Program-made: the position numbers and the translations under genes | Assembly (NCBI RefSeq): GCF_000430545.1 | Contig: NZ_AUMF01000020.1 | Location: 28,356-92,355 of the forward strand | Reading direction: 5' to 3' | From: Tenacibaculum ovolyticum DSM 18103 | Lineage (GTDB): Bacteria > Bacteroidota > Bacteroidia > Flavobacteriales > Flavobacteriaceae | DNA: 64,000 nt | The notes under the pieces: model-generated | Told to the model about the DNA's origin: nothing | Seen by the model: the letters and a program-made list of their open reading frames with translations, nothing else | Databases searched by the model: none | Shown here: one piece after another, positions 54,391 through 63,817 of the stretch | Position numbering within the stretch: position 1 is the first letter of the stretch | How the letters are laid out: every line of letters starts with the position of its first letter

Positions 54391-55453
54391 CTGAAAGAAT
54401 GTATTTATTAGTGAATATATATAAGAATAGAAATACGATGCCTGAAGAAAATAAGATTATCGATTTTGTTAACAATGTGAAATTTAAATCATAATAATAT
54501 TGAGAGATAAAATATATAAATGAAATTATCCCTATTGCTAAACCTGTTTTATATTGTACAAGAAAGCATAATAACATAATTGCGATAGCTCCTAATATAG
54601 TTGGAGCTAAAACTAAAGATATTAGAACTAAACTAGTAAGAATATATATTAATAATTTATTTGTAAGATTTTTTACTTCAATAATTTTTAAAATGGTGTA
54701 AACCATATATATATTAACAATTATAAGTGTTATTGATGATAACCATATATTATTAGGTGATATTAAAAATAAATTTTCTTTACTAAAAGCTACAAGCCCA
54801 ATTAGTAAAGAAATTATGAAGCCTATTCTAAAAGGAGCATATAATTTAGATATTTTTACATTTGAAGATATTAGTTTAGCTTCATTTAAAAACAAATATG
54901 CAAGAATTAAAACAGAAAGGCCAATATATAAATGGATAAAATCATACGCATGATGAAAGGTTAATAGGTAAAGAAAACAGCTGTTAACAGTTAGTATAGC
55001 AATAAATGATAAAATATAATTTTGTGTGATAAATAATGAGAATATAGCTATAAGACTAATTAACCCTGAAATAATATTTTCATCAAAATTCATTTCTGTT
55101 AATCCGAAAACTAGTAATATATTACCAATAACATATGAAGAAACGCTAAAAGTATCTATAATAAGCTTGTCATAAATTTTATTAAGTAAAATAGCAGATG
55201 CTATAAATATGAATCCAAATAATACTAATCCAATTTCAGAATTGTACAGTCCTGCAATTAACAGAAAGCCTATAAAGGCAATAGTAGCTAAGAAACCACC
55301 AAAAATAGAAAGTATTTTAATCGCTAAACTAGATTTGTTATCTTCTTGTATTTTAAAATCTTTAAGAATAGCTTCTTCATTATATTGGAAATTCTCTCCT
55401 TCAGACAAACGAACTTCATCTAATATTTTTTTTTTGTTAATTAGTTTCTCCAT
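54377..55453 (-). CDS. DUF4401 membrane protein
   Basis: A 358-residue polytopic membrane protein with about ten helices after a short polar N-terminus, matching DUF4401 in length and in neighbours. It overlaps DUF2157 by 13 bp and GDYXXLXY by 14 bp, so all three are translated together, probably as one membrane complex. Function unknown. Confidence 0.88.
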   Translation of the reverse strand: MEKLINKKKILDEVRLSEGENFQYNEEAILKDFKIQEDNKSSLAIKILSIFGGFLATIAFIGFLLIAGLYNSEIGLVLFGFIFIASAILLNKIYDKLIIDTFSVSSYVIGNILLVFGLTEMNFDENIISGLISLIAIFSLFITQNYILSFIAILTVNSCFLYLLTFHHAYDFIHLYIGLSVLILAYLFLNEAKLISSNVKISKLYAPFRIGFIISLLIGLVAFSKENLFLISPNNIWLSSITLIIVNIYMVYTILKIIEVKNLTNKLLIYILTSLVLISLVLAPTILGAIAIMLLCFLVQYKTGLAIGIISFIYFISQYYYDLNFTLLTKSIILFSSGIVFLFLYIFTNKYILSDEKV

Positions 55454-56391
55454 TTTTTCTGTAGATTAATTAGAGTTTTAATAACTAAAGTTATACTTGA
55501 AACAACAAACAAACTGATTATAAAAAACATACTTGCATCATTTGATAATTCTATAAGAAAAGAAGAAATAATAATGATAATACTAAAAGGTATTATTGAG
55601 AGATAAAAACCACTTTTTACTTTTAATCCATATTTAACTCCAATAGCGTATATTATTGATGTAATTATTATTAATAAGATGAAACTTGTTTGTTGTTTTT
55701 CAAAAACTCCATTACAAATACCTATTGTACTAAAAGTAACAGCAACCAATGCTATTAAATTTGTAAACCAAATTGGTGGTTCAATTTCTTTGATGTTCTT
55801 TTTACAAAATAAAGCAAATAGTAAGAATACAACATTGACTATAAAGAGCAATAAAAGCACAGAAATTTCTGAGTAATCTTGTGCTACTTGCTCTGTGTAT
55901 AATATTATTGTTGTATTTATTAAAGTGATAAACAGTAACCATAATGGGGCAAAGTTAGAAATTATGACCCAAATTGTAATTGCCATAGTCCAACCTAAGA
56001 AGAAGTCGTAAGCATTGGCACCTGTTTGATAAATTTGCCCGAAAACGGCAAATAAAACACCTACAAGTATTGAACTTCCTGTTAGAATTATGTTTTTAAT
56101 ATTTAAGCTGATTTTAGAAAAAACTACAATTAAAGTTGTAATTATAAGTAAACCTTCAATTAAACTTATTTTCATGAACTTATGTAAGTCAGCCCAATTA
56201 TAAGCAAAGAAAAAAAGTACTCCAGCAGTTGTAAAACTAATACCTAAACTAATAAAAAGTATTTTTATAAACTTTAGCCAAGAAGTTTTATCATTATAAA
56301 CATTCTTTTTTAATGCTGTTTCAATACTTTTTTCTGACCAATTACTATGCCTACTTATTATTTGAATGTCTTCTCTTTCAATCTTAGCCAT
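55441..56391 (-). CDS. DUF2157 membrane protein
   Basis: A 316-residue protein with a short helical cytoplasmic N-terminus (ISRHSNWSEKSIETALKK) and about eight membrane helices including a GVLFFFAYNWADLHKFMK segment that is typical of DUF2157. First gene of the trio. Function unknown. Confidence 0.9.
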   Translation of the reverse strand: MAKIEREDIQIISRHSNWSEKSIETALKKNVYNDKTSWLKFIKILFISLGISFTTAGVLFFFAYNWADLHKFMKISLIEGLLIITTLIVVFSKISLNIKNIILTGSSILVGVLFAVFGQIYQTGANAYDFFLGWTMAITIWVIISNFAPLWLLFITLINTTIILYTEQVAQDYSEISVLLLLFIVNVVFLLFALFCKKNIKEIEPPIWFTNLIALVAVTFSTIGICNGVFEKQQTSFILLIIITSIIYAIGVKYGLKVKSGFYLSIIPFSIIIIISSFLIELSNDASMFFIISLFVVSSITLVIKTLINLQKKWRN

Positions 56392-56430
56392 TTATTTTTT
56401 AAATATTTAGTGACCTCTGTAGATAATTTT

Positions 56431-58647
56431 TTAAATGTATGATTCTATTTTTTCTGTACAAATAATTTTTTTCAATCGAACTCCGAAATCGGCTAATGTT
56501 TTAATTTCTTTAATACCAGCTAATCGCTCTCTACCAATTACTAACAGCCCTTTTTGATTTCCTTCAATATGGTAGTATTTATTACTTTCAAAGAACAGAA
56601 CAAGTTCATCGCTGAAGAATTTTTTTATTTCAAAGGCATTTTTTCCTGAAAGATAAAATCGTTTTGAAAAGTCAGGATGGTTTTCAATATCAATATCTTT
56701 AAAGCCAGCAAAATGATAAATATATTCGAAAATCCCCTCTTTATCTAAAGTGAATTCAGGAGTGTATTTCGCAATATCAATGTACATCATTGTTACTTTA
56801 ATAATTTGTTTTGCAATTAATTCTCCTTCAGAAAATTCAACATCAAACAGTGTACAATTTTCGTTAGATAAGATATTTGATACTTTACTTATCTGTCGTG
56901 TCTTAAAATAACCAAAATGAGGAATTTCGGTAACAGCTTCTTTTGGCAAAGAATCATAGCTCCATTTTAATTCATTACTAATTTTTTGTAGTGATTTTTG
57001 TCTTTTGGTTAAAGTATTAACATTTGTGTTTTGTTCAGACTGAACAGGAATGTTCTTACGCAAAGCAAATGGGTGCTCACTTCCAGTTTTATAACCATCT
57101 AAGCCTATTACTTCAAAATAACCTCCTTTACGTTTAAAAGTTTCAGCATAATTATTAAGGTTTTCCATTACTGAATGATCTATAAAGTCACATAAAGAAA
57201 AATCGATTATAGCTTCTTCATTTTCAGGTATCTGATCTAACTTAGATTTTAATTTTGTATAATTTAGGAAACTAGAGAAGTTTTTTACAGAAACATAATA
57301 CTTTTCATCTTCTTTAAACATTAAAACATTTGGTTTTAATAGGTTTCTAATAAAAAGCATCAGGTTTTTATTGATGAAAACATGAATAATGAATGTAATA
57401 AATATTCCAGCTAATATACCTGTAATTAAACTAGTTGCTATGGTTGTTAGTAAGGTAACAAAGAATATAATTAGTTGCTCTTTTCCTATTTTAAATACTT
57501 TTCTAATGTTTTCAGGAGAAGCTAATTTATAGCCAGTATATACCAAAATAGCAGCTAATGCAGGTAAAGGTATTTTACGAAGTTCTGTTGCAAAAAGTAA
57601 AATAAAAATAACTAAGAAAGTTGCATGGAAAAAGTTTGCAGAACGATTACTCCCTTTATTATTTACGTTTACTGAACTACGTGCAATTACCGTTACAACA
57701 TTTAAGCCTCCTAAGAAAGCACTGATTACAGTTGCCAACCCTAAAGCTCTAATATCTTTATTTACATTAGATCGTCTTTTTAAAGTATCTAATTTATCTA
57801 CAGCTTTAATACTAAGTAAACTTTCAATACTTGCTATTAAAGTAATAGCAATTACAGCATTGATAAATTCAAAAGTATAGGCTTTCCTAAAATCAGGAAA
57901 AGCAAAATTAGATAATACGTCATTAGGTAAATTGATCAATAAATTTTTATCTATAGGATATACGTCTACTGAGAATAAATCGTAATAATAATACATACCA
58001 ATACTTAAAACAACAATCCACATAGGAGCGGGGATAAGCTGAAAGTATTTATTACGTATTTTACTATAAAATATCATTATCAGTAAACTAATAATACCTA
58101 CTAAACCGGCATATAGAACACTCGTATCAGGAGTTTTTATAAAGTTTATTATAGCTTCAGGAACTTGTATTAATAAACTAATGATACTCCCTTTAGCGTT
58201 TAAATTACCTAGCATTACATGAAATTGCTTTGCAAAAATTCCAATACCAATTGCAGCTAACATTCCTTGAATGGCTGAAGAAGGAAAGTAATCTCCGAGA
58301 GCACCCATTCTAAGAAAGCCAAGAATTATCATTATTGCACCCGAAATAACGATAGCAGCAAGTGTATATAAATAACCTTGATGCATATCACCAGCACCTA
58401 AAGTGGTTATAGCAGCCAGTACAACAACAACTAAACCGTTACCTGGCCCAGTAATGGTTACATTTGAACCTCCTAAAATAGCAACGACTGTACCTCCAAC
58501 TATTGCGGCGATAACACCTGAAATAGGAGGTGCCCCAGAAGCTAATGCTAAACCGAAACCTAATGGAAGTGCAATTAATGAAACAACGAAACCTGCAAAA
58601 ATATTTTGTGGTATTTTACTTAAAAATGTTTTAAACCCTTTTCCCAT
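56431..58647 (-). CDS. SulP family anion transporter with STAS domain and C-terminal extension
   Basis: A 738-residue transporter. Helical SulP domain (about 15-430) with the start motif IPQNIFAGFVVSLIALPLGFG (quoted part: IALPLGFGLALASGAPP) and the signature TITGPGNGL. STAS domain (about 445-545) with IDFSLCDFIDHSVMENL. A further 180-residue C-terminal region that I cannot name carries LNEL-type helical and beta segments. Substrate could be sulfate, bicarbonate or another anion. It ends one base before the usp gene start and is presumably coupled. Confidence 0.9.
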   Translation of the reverse strand: MGKGFKTFLSKIPQNIFAGFVVSLIALPLGFGLALASGAPPISGVIAAIVGGTVVAILGGSNVTITGPGNGLVVVVLAAITTLGAGDMHQGYLYTLAAIVISGAIMIILGFLRMGALGDYFPSSAIQGMLAAIGIGIFAKQFHVMLGNLNAKGSIISLLIQVPEAIINFIKTPDTSVLYAGLVGIISLLIMIFYSKIRNKYFQLIPAPMWIVVLSIGMYYYYDLFSVDVYPIDKNLLINLPNDVLSNFAFPDFRKAYTFEFINAVIAITLIASIESLLSIKAVDKLDTLKRRSNVNKDIRALGLATVISAFLGGLNVVTVIARSSVNVNNKGSNRSANFFHATFLVIFILLFATELRKIPLPALAAILVYTGYKLASPENIRKVFKIGKEQLIIFFVTLLTTIATSLITGILAGIFITFIIHVFINKNLMLFIRNLLKPNVLMFKEDEKYYVSVKNFSSFLNYTKLKSKLDQIPENEEAIIDFSLCDFIDHSVMENLNNYAETFKRKGGYFEVIGLDGYKTGSEHPFALRKNIPVQSEQNTNVNTLTKRQKSLQKISNELKWSYDSLPKEAVTEIPHFGYFKTRQISKVSNILSNENCTLFDVEFSEGELIAKQIIKVTMMYIDIAKYTPEFTLDKEGIFEYIYHFAGFKDIDIENHPDFSKRFYLSGKNAFEIKKFFSDELVLFFESNKYYHIEGNQKGLLVIGRERLAGIKEIKTLADFGVRLKKIICTEKIESYI

Positions 58648-59481
58648 CTACTTAACTATTAAAACATCGGTTGGTAATTCTGATAATATATATTCTAAAT
58701 CGTGAGGAAATATTCGATCTAATATTCCTGTTTTTTTAGGAGCACTTATAACTAATAAATCAGCTCTTTTAATTTTTGCATAATGACCTATAGAATAACC
58801 TCTACGACCAAAAATACTTTGTGTTTTTACAATAATATCACTTGTGTCAATATGCTGAAGCATTTTTTCTACACGAGCATCTTCGCGTTTCTGCATGCGT
58901 TCTTTTTCTAATGTTGTTTTACGTAATGATACGTCATCATTAACCTTTACATTTAATTCAGTTTGACTAATTTCTTCAACGATTGTAACTCTTTTGCAAT
59001 CTAATTTTTGCGATAAATTAAAAGCTGTCTTAATTGTTTCTTCCGTTTTGTGATCTTGCAAGCCACTAACTACAATATGTTTACAAGGTACTCTTTCTAT
59101 AGCAGGTCTTATAAGCAATAATACTGAGCAAGGAGCCTTTCTTGTAAGCTCTCTAGCAATTGAACCTACATAATATTTATATAACTTTTCTTTTTGTAAA
59201 GCACCAAGAATTAGTAGATTAACATTCTCTTGTTTAGAGGTTTGTAGGATAACGTCAACAGGTTTACCTTCTTGCCAAATTGTTTTTAAAGGAAGTTCTA
59301 ATTTTGGGGCTTCATTTAATAATTCTTGTAATTGGTTTTCTTTTTCAATAGATTTTTTACCGACATGTACTCCAACTAATTGAGCGTTAAACATATTAGA
59401 TAATCTTATTGTTTCAAATAAGTTTGCTTTTAAACTAGGAGAAAAAGCAATACCAATTAAAATTTTATGTATTTCTTGCAA
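58648..59481 (-). CDS. Universal stress protein, tandem UspA domains
   Basis: A 277-residue protein with two UspA-like halves: residues about 5-125 (ILIGIAFSPSLKANLFETI ... LLILGALQ ... YYVGSIARELTRKAPCSVL) and about 150-277 (HIVVSGLQDHK ... DLLVISAPKKTG). It contacts the SulP gene without a gap. Pairing of a SulP transporter with a Usp protein suggests Usp-mediated regulation of transport; that is inference. Confidence 0.88.
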   Translation of the reverse strand: MQEIHKILIGIAFSPSLKANLFETIRLSNMFNAQLVGVHVGKKSIEKENQLQELLNEAPKLELPLKTIWQEGKPVDVILQTSKQENVNLLILGALQKEKLYKYYVGSIARELTRKAPCSVLLLIRPAIERVPCKHIVVSGLQDHKTEETIKTAFNLSQKLDCKRVTIVEEISQTELNVKVNDDVSLRKTTLEKERMQKREDARVEKMLQHIDTSDIIVKTQSIFGRRGYSIGHYAKIKRADLLVISAPKKTGILDRIFPHDLEYILSELPTDVLIVK

Positions 59482-59555
59482 TAGATCTGTTTTTATCTGA
59501 AAGGCCTAAAAGTAAACAAATAATCGAAAATAAAGAGAATTAAATGAAGAGATTA

Positions 59556-61271
59556 TTATAGGTCTAAGCCGAAAGTATTTTTGAGCTTTTCAATTAATGG
59601 ATTTTTTTCCTTTAATTTATTATACTTTTCTTGCGGAGTGTAAGCAAACTTCTTTTCTGCAATTGCATTAACAACAACATCAATTTGAATTCCGTAATTA
59701 TTTAATTTTTCACGTAAAAAACCAATAAGTTTTGGTTTACCTCGCTCTAATTGTGTTTTCATTAAATCATTAGGTAAAGAAAAAATTATGGAATAATTTT
59801 TTCCTAACTGAGGCTCACTAGAGGCTAAGATAGCTGCAATACTGCGTTCACCAAGTTCTTGTAATTTAAAGTAATACTTTTTCCATGCATCCTTAAGTTC
59901 TTCATGAGTAAACGGAGTTCTGGGATGGTTTTCGAAATTTTCGTCTTCACTAAAACTCGTTTTTATCTCTTTTTTCTGATGAATACTTTTTAAAGATAAA
60001 GCTGAAGCACGGCGTTTTATGTTTTTTAATAAAGGTTTTGTTGATTCTGCAACAACCTTAGTTAAAGGAGCCTGAATTTTTGGCTTAACTTGAACTTTTT
60101 CTTCAGTTTTTACAACAGGAACAGATGTTACTGTTTCTTTCTTTACAGAGGGAGATAAAGATGTGAAAAATGTAGCAGGAATTATGTAGTTGCTAGATTT
60201 TTTTTTTGCTCCATCAAAATTGATAGAGGCTATTTGCATTAAGGTTAATTCTACCAGTAATCTTTGGTTTTTACTGCCTCGGTATTTTAAATCGCAATCA
60301 TTAGCTTTATCAATAGCAGGGAGTAGAAATTGCATATTAGCCTTTTTGGCTTGCTCTAAGTATTTCTTTTTAGTATTGTCTCCAACTTCTAGCAAAGATA
60401 TAGTTGCTTCATCTTTTGCAACTAATAGATCTCTAAAGTGTGATGCCAAACCATTAATAAAATGATGTCCTTCAAATCCTTTACCTAAAACATCACTAAA
60501 TGCCATTAATACTTGTGGTATTTTATTATCAACTAATAAATCAGTAATATTAAAATAGACATCGTAATCTAATACATTTAAGTTTTGAGTAACAGCTTCA
60601 CGAGTTAAATTACTACCAGAAAAACTAACAACTCTATCAAAAATAGATAAAGCATCACGCATAGCCCCATCAGCTTTTTGAGCAATAACATGCAATGCAT
60701 CATCATCAGCAGTGATATTTTCTTTTACACAAATAGTTTTTAGATATTCTTTTGCATCTAAAACACCAATTCGTTTAAAATCGAATATTTGACAACGAGA
60801 TAATATAGTTGGTATAATCTTATGTTTCTCTGTAGTAGCTAAAATAAAAATAGCATGTGCAGGCGGTTCTTCTAATGTTTTTAAAAAAGCATTAAAAGCT
60901 GCTTGAGAAAGCATGTGTACTTCATCAATAATATAAACCTTGTATTTTCCTGTTTGAGGCGGAATACGAACTTGATCGGTTAAACTACGAATGTCATCTA
61001 CTGAGTTGTTTGAAGCAGCATCTAATTCAAAAATATTAAAGGCAAAGTCTTCATCAGTATTCGTATCAGCATCTTCTTGATTTATTCGTTTTGCAAGTAT
61101 ACGAGCACAAGATGTTTTACCAACACCTCTTGGTCCTGTAAAAAGTAAAGCTTGTGCTAAATGGTTGTTTTTTATAGCATTTTCTAACGTATTTGTGATG
61201 GCTTGTTGCCCAACTACATCTTCAAAAACTTGAGGACGATATTTACGTGCCGATACTATAAAATGCTCCAT
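59556..61271 (-). CDS. dnaX: DNA polymerase III subunit gamma/tau, lacking the zinc module
   Basis: 571 residues from ATG at 61271 (MEHFIVSARKYRPQVFEDVVGQ begins the family N-terminus, quoted in part). An in-frame extension to 61361 adds a non-conserved hydrophobic stretch and is rejected. Walker A GPRGVGKT (46-53), the EVHMLSQAAFNAFLKTLEEPP (part) motif II, and sensor motifs are present. The four cysteines of the usual zinc module between Walker A and the LDAASNNSVDDIR segment are absent; the region reads INQEDADTNTDEDFAFNIF. The clamp-loader ATPase is otherwise complete, with a tau-like C-terminus. Confidence 0.95.
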   Translation of the reverse strand: MEHFIVSARKYRPQVFEDVVGQQAITNTLENAIKNNHLAQALLFTGPRGVGKTSCARILAKRINQEDADTNTDEDFAFNIFELDAASNNSVDDIRSLTDQVRIPPQTGKYKVYIIDEVHMLSQAAFNAFLKTLEEPPAHAIFILATTEKHKIIPTILSRCQIFDFKRIGVLDAKEYLKTICVKENITADDDALHVIAQKADGAMRDALSIFDRVVSFSGSNLTREAVTQNLNVLDYDVYFNITDLLVDNKIPQVLMAFSDVLGKGFEGHHFINGLASHFRDLLVAKDEATISLLEVGDNTKKKYLEQAKKANMQFLLPAIDKANDCDLKYRGSKNQRLLVELTLMQIASINFDGAKKKSSNYIIPATFFTSLSPSVKKETVTSVPVVKTEEKVQVKPKIQAPLTKVVAESTKPLLKNIKRRASALSLKSIHQKKEIKTSFSEDENFENHPRTPFTHEELKDAWKKYYFKLQELGERSIAAILASSEPQLGKNYSIIFSLPNDLMKTQLERGKPKLIGFLREKLNNYGIQIDVVVNAIAEKKFAYTPQEKYNKLKEKNPLIEKLKNTFGLDL

Positions 61272-61384
61272 TAATTTGTAGTGTTTTAGGTATAACAAAA
61301 ATAGAAAAAAAGAATTCATAAATAATAATATAAACAATAAAAATTTATTATAAATTCGCAACTAAATTTTTAAAAAAAAATACT

Positions 61385-62497
61385 ATGAAAAAAATTAATT
61401 ATTTATTAATGTTGTTTGCTGCTGTGTTTTTAACTGTTGTATCATGTACAGAAAGTAATGAACCAGATGTTGCAAATCCTACTACAGTTGAAGAAGATAA
61501 AGAGAATATAAAAGCTAATATGGATAGCTTTTATAGTTGCTTAGAGACTCTAGCAGATGGAGGTTTTTCTGATTTCTTTTACAAAGCGATTATAAAAGAA
61601 GATGTAGAAACAACTCATTCTGGTTCATGGGGTTCATACACTGAATCTGAATCGTGGATTAATTTTACAATGGAACAGTTTGATAGACAGTTTGGTCCTT
61701 TTAATAAAGATAATGGATTTAATTATAATGGATTAAAAGGAAAATATTCTTGGGATATTGTTGAAAAAAAATGGGAGAGAATTGCTGATGCTTCAATTAT
61801 AGAGTTAAATTTCCCATCGGTTTATACAGGTACATTAAATAATGCAGTATTAATTGTTGACAGCTATGAAGATATAGAGGTTAGTTATACAAATGAAATT
61901 GTAAAATTACCTACAAAAGGACATTTATTAGTAACTGTAGATAATGTTAAAACTTTTGAAATAGATATAAAAGAAGTAACATATGATGTGAATACTAATT
62001 TTTCTATGCCTTTAAAAGCAGATATTCAGATTTTTACAAGTCCTTTTACAAATTCTTTTAAATTTAATAGAGTATCACCAACTAAATTTAACTTCACTTA
62101 TTCATTATCATCAGAAGGTGATTGTGGGTATACATTTAATACTGATTTAGAGTTGAATACTTCAGATTACGGTAATGTTTCAAGTATTGAGAACGACCTT
62201 AAAAAGATAAAAGGTTATTTTTCTCATAACAATTTAAAAGTTACATATAGTTTCGACGTAACTAAAGTAAAAGCTTTAGGTAAGAAAATAAGTGAATTAT
62301 CAACAAATGAAATTAACACGATTTTAGATAGTGAATTATTATATAATGATATTAAAATATCTGATATAACAATTGATGATAAAGCTGATTTCCCTTTTAA
62401 TATGACTTTTAAAGATGGTGAAAAGGAGAGTGCAGAAGTTTATTTTGGTGACTTTACTAAGAGAATAGAAGAAATTACAAAAAAATATTTTAATTAA
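61385..62497 (+). CDS. Unknown lipoprotein, beta-rich
   Basis: A 370-residue lipoprotein (cysteine 21, TVVSC, mature N-terminus CTESNEPDV). The sequence is Asp/Asn/Thr-rich and looks like a secreted beta-sandwich or lipocalin-like protein with a central FNFTYSLSSEGDCGYTFNTD. No family recognised. The stop overlaps the start of the beta-barrel gene by one base (TAATG), so they are cotranslated and probably function together. Confidence 0.8.
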   Translation: MKKINYLLMLFAAVFLTVVSCTESNEPDVANPTTVEEDKENIKANMDSFYSCLETLADGGFSDFFYKAIIKEDVETTHSGSWGSYTESESWINFTMEQFDRQFGPFNKDNGFNYNGLKGKYSWDIVEKKWERIADASIIELNFPSVYTGTLNNAVLIVDSYEDIEVSYTNEIVKLPTKGHLLVTVDNVKTFEIDIKEVTYDVNTNFSMPLKADIQIFTSPFTNSFKFNRVSPTKFNFTYSLSSEGDCGYTFNTDLELNTSDYGNVSSIENDLKKIKGYFSHNNLKVTYSFDVTKVKALGKKISELSTNEINTILDSELLYNDIKISDITIDDKADFPFNMTFKDGEKESAEVYFGDFTKRIEEITKKYFN

Positions 62498-63072
62498 TGA
62501 ATTGTTCAAAAAAAATAGTTCTACTACTTTTTTTAACTATATATAAAATCGCTCTTTCTCAAAAGAGCGATTCTTTTTTGGATATAAGAGATAGTAAACA
62601 TCAAATAAGTATTGCTGCATCCCGATTTATAAACTCAGTTTTTCCTACAGACAAGAATGCGTATTTATTAACATATAGATTTAAAAAAAATAAGAAATAT
62701 CATTACCGCTTAGGTTTAAATTATAATTTAGATACAAGTGAAGGAGGAACGGTTGATTTTGGAGCTAAAATAGGATATGATAAACTATTTAAGAGAACCC
62801 GAAAGTGGGAGTTTTATTATGGTTTTGAGTTGGGTGGTATGTATCATCATATTAAAGAGAGTGATAAGCATTTAGGAGCTGCCTTAGGAAATAGTTTTTT
62901 AGGGATAATGTTTAATATTTCTAAGCACTTTAGTATAAGTACAGAGCCAGGTATTTTTATTAAGTATAACTTTGTTGTAGATAATGGAAGTTTTGATAAG
63001 AAAGCAAACAAAAAATGGATAGATAGTGGTTTCTCTAATGTAGGAATTATTAATCTAAATTTTCACTTTTAA
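62497..63072 (+). CDS. Small outer-membrane beta-barrel-like protein
   Basis: A 191-residue protein with a signal peptide (about 1-21, LYKIALSQ-like end IALSQ) and alternating beta strands ending in an aromatic residue (NLNFHF), as in small outer-membrane barrels. Coupled to the preceding lipoprotein gene. A perfect terminator-like hairpin lies within its signal-peptide codons (see the feature at 62547). Confidence 0.78.
   Translation: MNCSKKIVLLLFLTIYKIALSQKSDSFLDIRDSKHQISIAASRFINSVFPTDKNAYLLTYRFKKNKKYHYRLGLNYNLDTSEGGTVDFGAKIGYDKLFKRTRKWEFYYGFELGGMYHHIKESDKHLGAALGNSFLGIMFNISKHFSISTEPGIFIKYNFVVDNGSFDKKANKKWIDSGFSNVGIINLNFHF
62547..62579 (+). promoter_or_regulatory. Terminator-like hairpin inside the coding region
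   Basis: AATCGCTCTTT (62547-62557) and AAAGAGCGATT (62562-62572) form a perfect 11-bp stem with loop CTCA, then C and six T (62574-62579). It overlies the signal-peptide end and first mature codons of the beta-barrel gene, about 50 bases after its start. It has the form of an intrinsic terminator and may act as an attenuator. Confidence 0.6.
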
Positions 63073-63122
63073 TATGTAATATAATTATATTTATACGACT
63101 TAAGGTGTATAAAATATGATAT

Positions 63123-63767
63123 ATGAAATTAATAAAGATACTTAGCTTATTAGTTATTCTTCTTAGTTTATTTGGTTTTAAAAGTAAAAAAATAAAAAAT
63201 GTAGAGGGTGTAAATAAGGGAAAAAAGGAATTAAAAAAGGCCTATTTTGCAAGTGGATGTTTTTGGTGTGTAGAAGCGGTCTTTGAAAGCGTAATAGGAG
63301 TGGAGGAAGTTGTTTCTGGATATGCAGGAGGACATACACAAAATCCAACATATAAAAAGATAGGAACGGGGCGTACAGGGCATGCTGAAACTGTAGCAGT
63401 ATACTATAATCCTAAAAAAGTGAGTTTTCAAACATTAGTAGCAGTATTTTACGGGTCTCATGACCCAACAACTGTGAATGGGCAGCATCCTGATTATGGT
63501 TCTCAATACAGATCGATAGCTTTTTATAATACGGTAAATGAAAAGAGGATTATTGAAGCCACTATTAAAAAGTTAAATACAGAAATATATAAAGGTAAAA
63601 TAGTTACAGAAGTTACAAAGTTTACGAAGTTCTATCCTGCTGAAGAGTATCATCAAAATTATGAGCGCCTGCATCCTGAAAATCCATATGTAAAAAATGT
63701 TTCAGTACCTAGGTTAAATAGGTTTAAACGTAATTTCCCTCAATTATTAAAGAAAGGAAAGCATTAA
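63123..63767 (+). CDS. msrA: Peptide-methionine (S)-S-oxide reductase, exported form
   Basis: A 214-residue protein. The MsrA active site is GCFWCVEAVF (Cys46 and Cys49), followed by VSGYAGGH, GRTGHAETV, HDPTTVNGQHPDYGSQYRS and AEEYHQNYERLHPENPY. The extra N-terminal 40 residues contain a hydrophobic segment (ILSLLVILLSLFGF), so it is probably anchored or exported to the periplasm, where it repairs oxidised methionines. Confidence 0.94.
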   Translation: MKLIKILSLLVILLSLFGFKSKKIKNVEGVNKGKKELKKAYFASGCFWCVEAVFESVIGVEEVVSGYAGGHTQNPTYKKIGTGRTGHAETVAVYYNPKKVSFQTLVAVFYGSHDPTTVNGQHPDYGSQYRSIAFYNTVNEKRIIEATIKKLNTEIYKGKIVTEVTKFTKFYPAEEYHQNYERLHPENPYVKNVSVPRLNRFKRNFPQLLKKGKH

Positions 63768-63817
63768 AACCATCGATTTTATATGTGAAATCACAAAAAA
63801 AACTCCCCAAATTACAC

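Noticed and set aside
59556..61361. Longer dnaX frame starting at 61361
   Set aside because: The extra residues are a non-conserved hydrophobic stretch; the family N-terminus MEHFIVSARKYRP starts at 61271.
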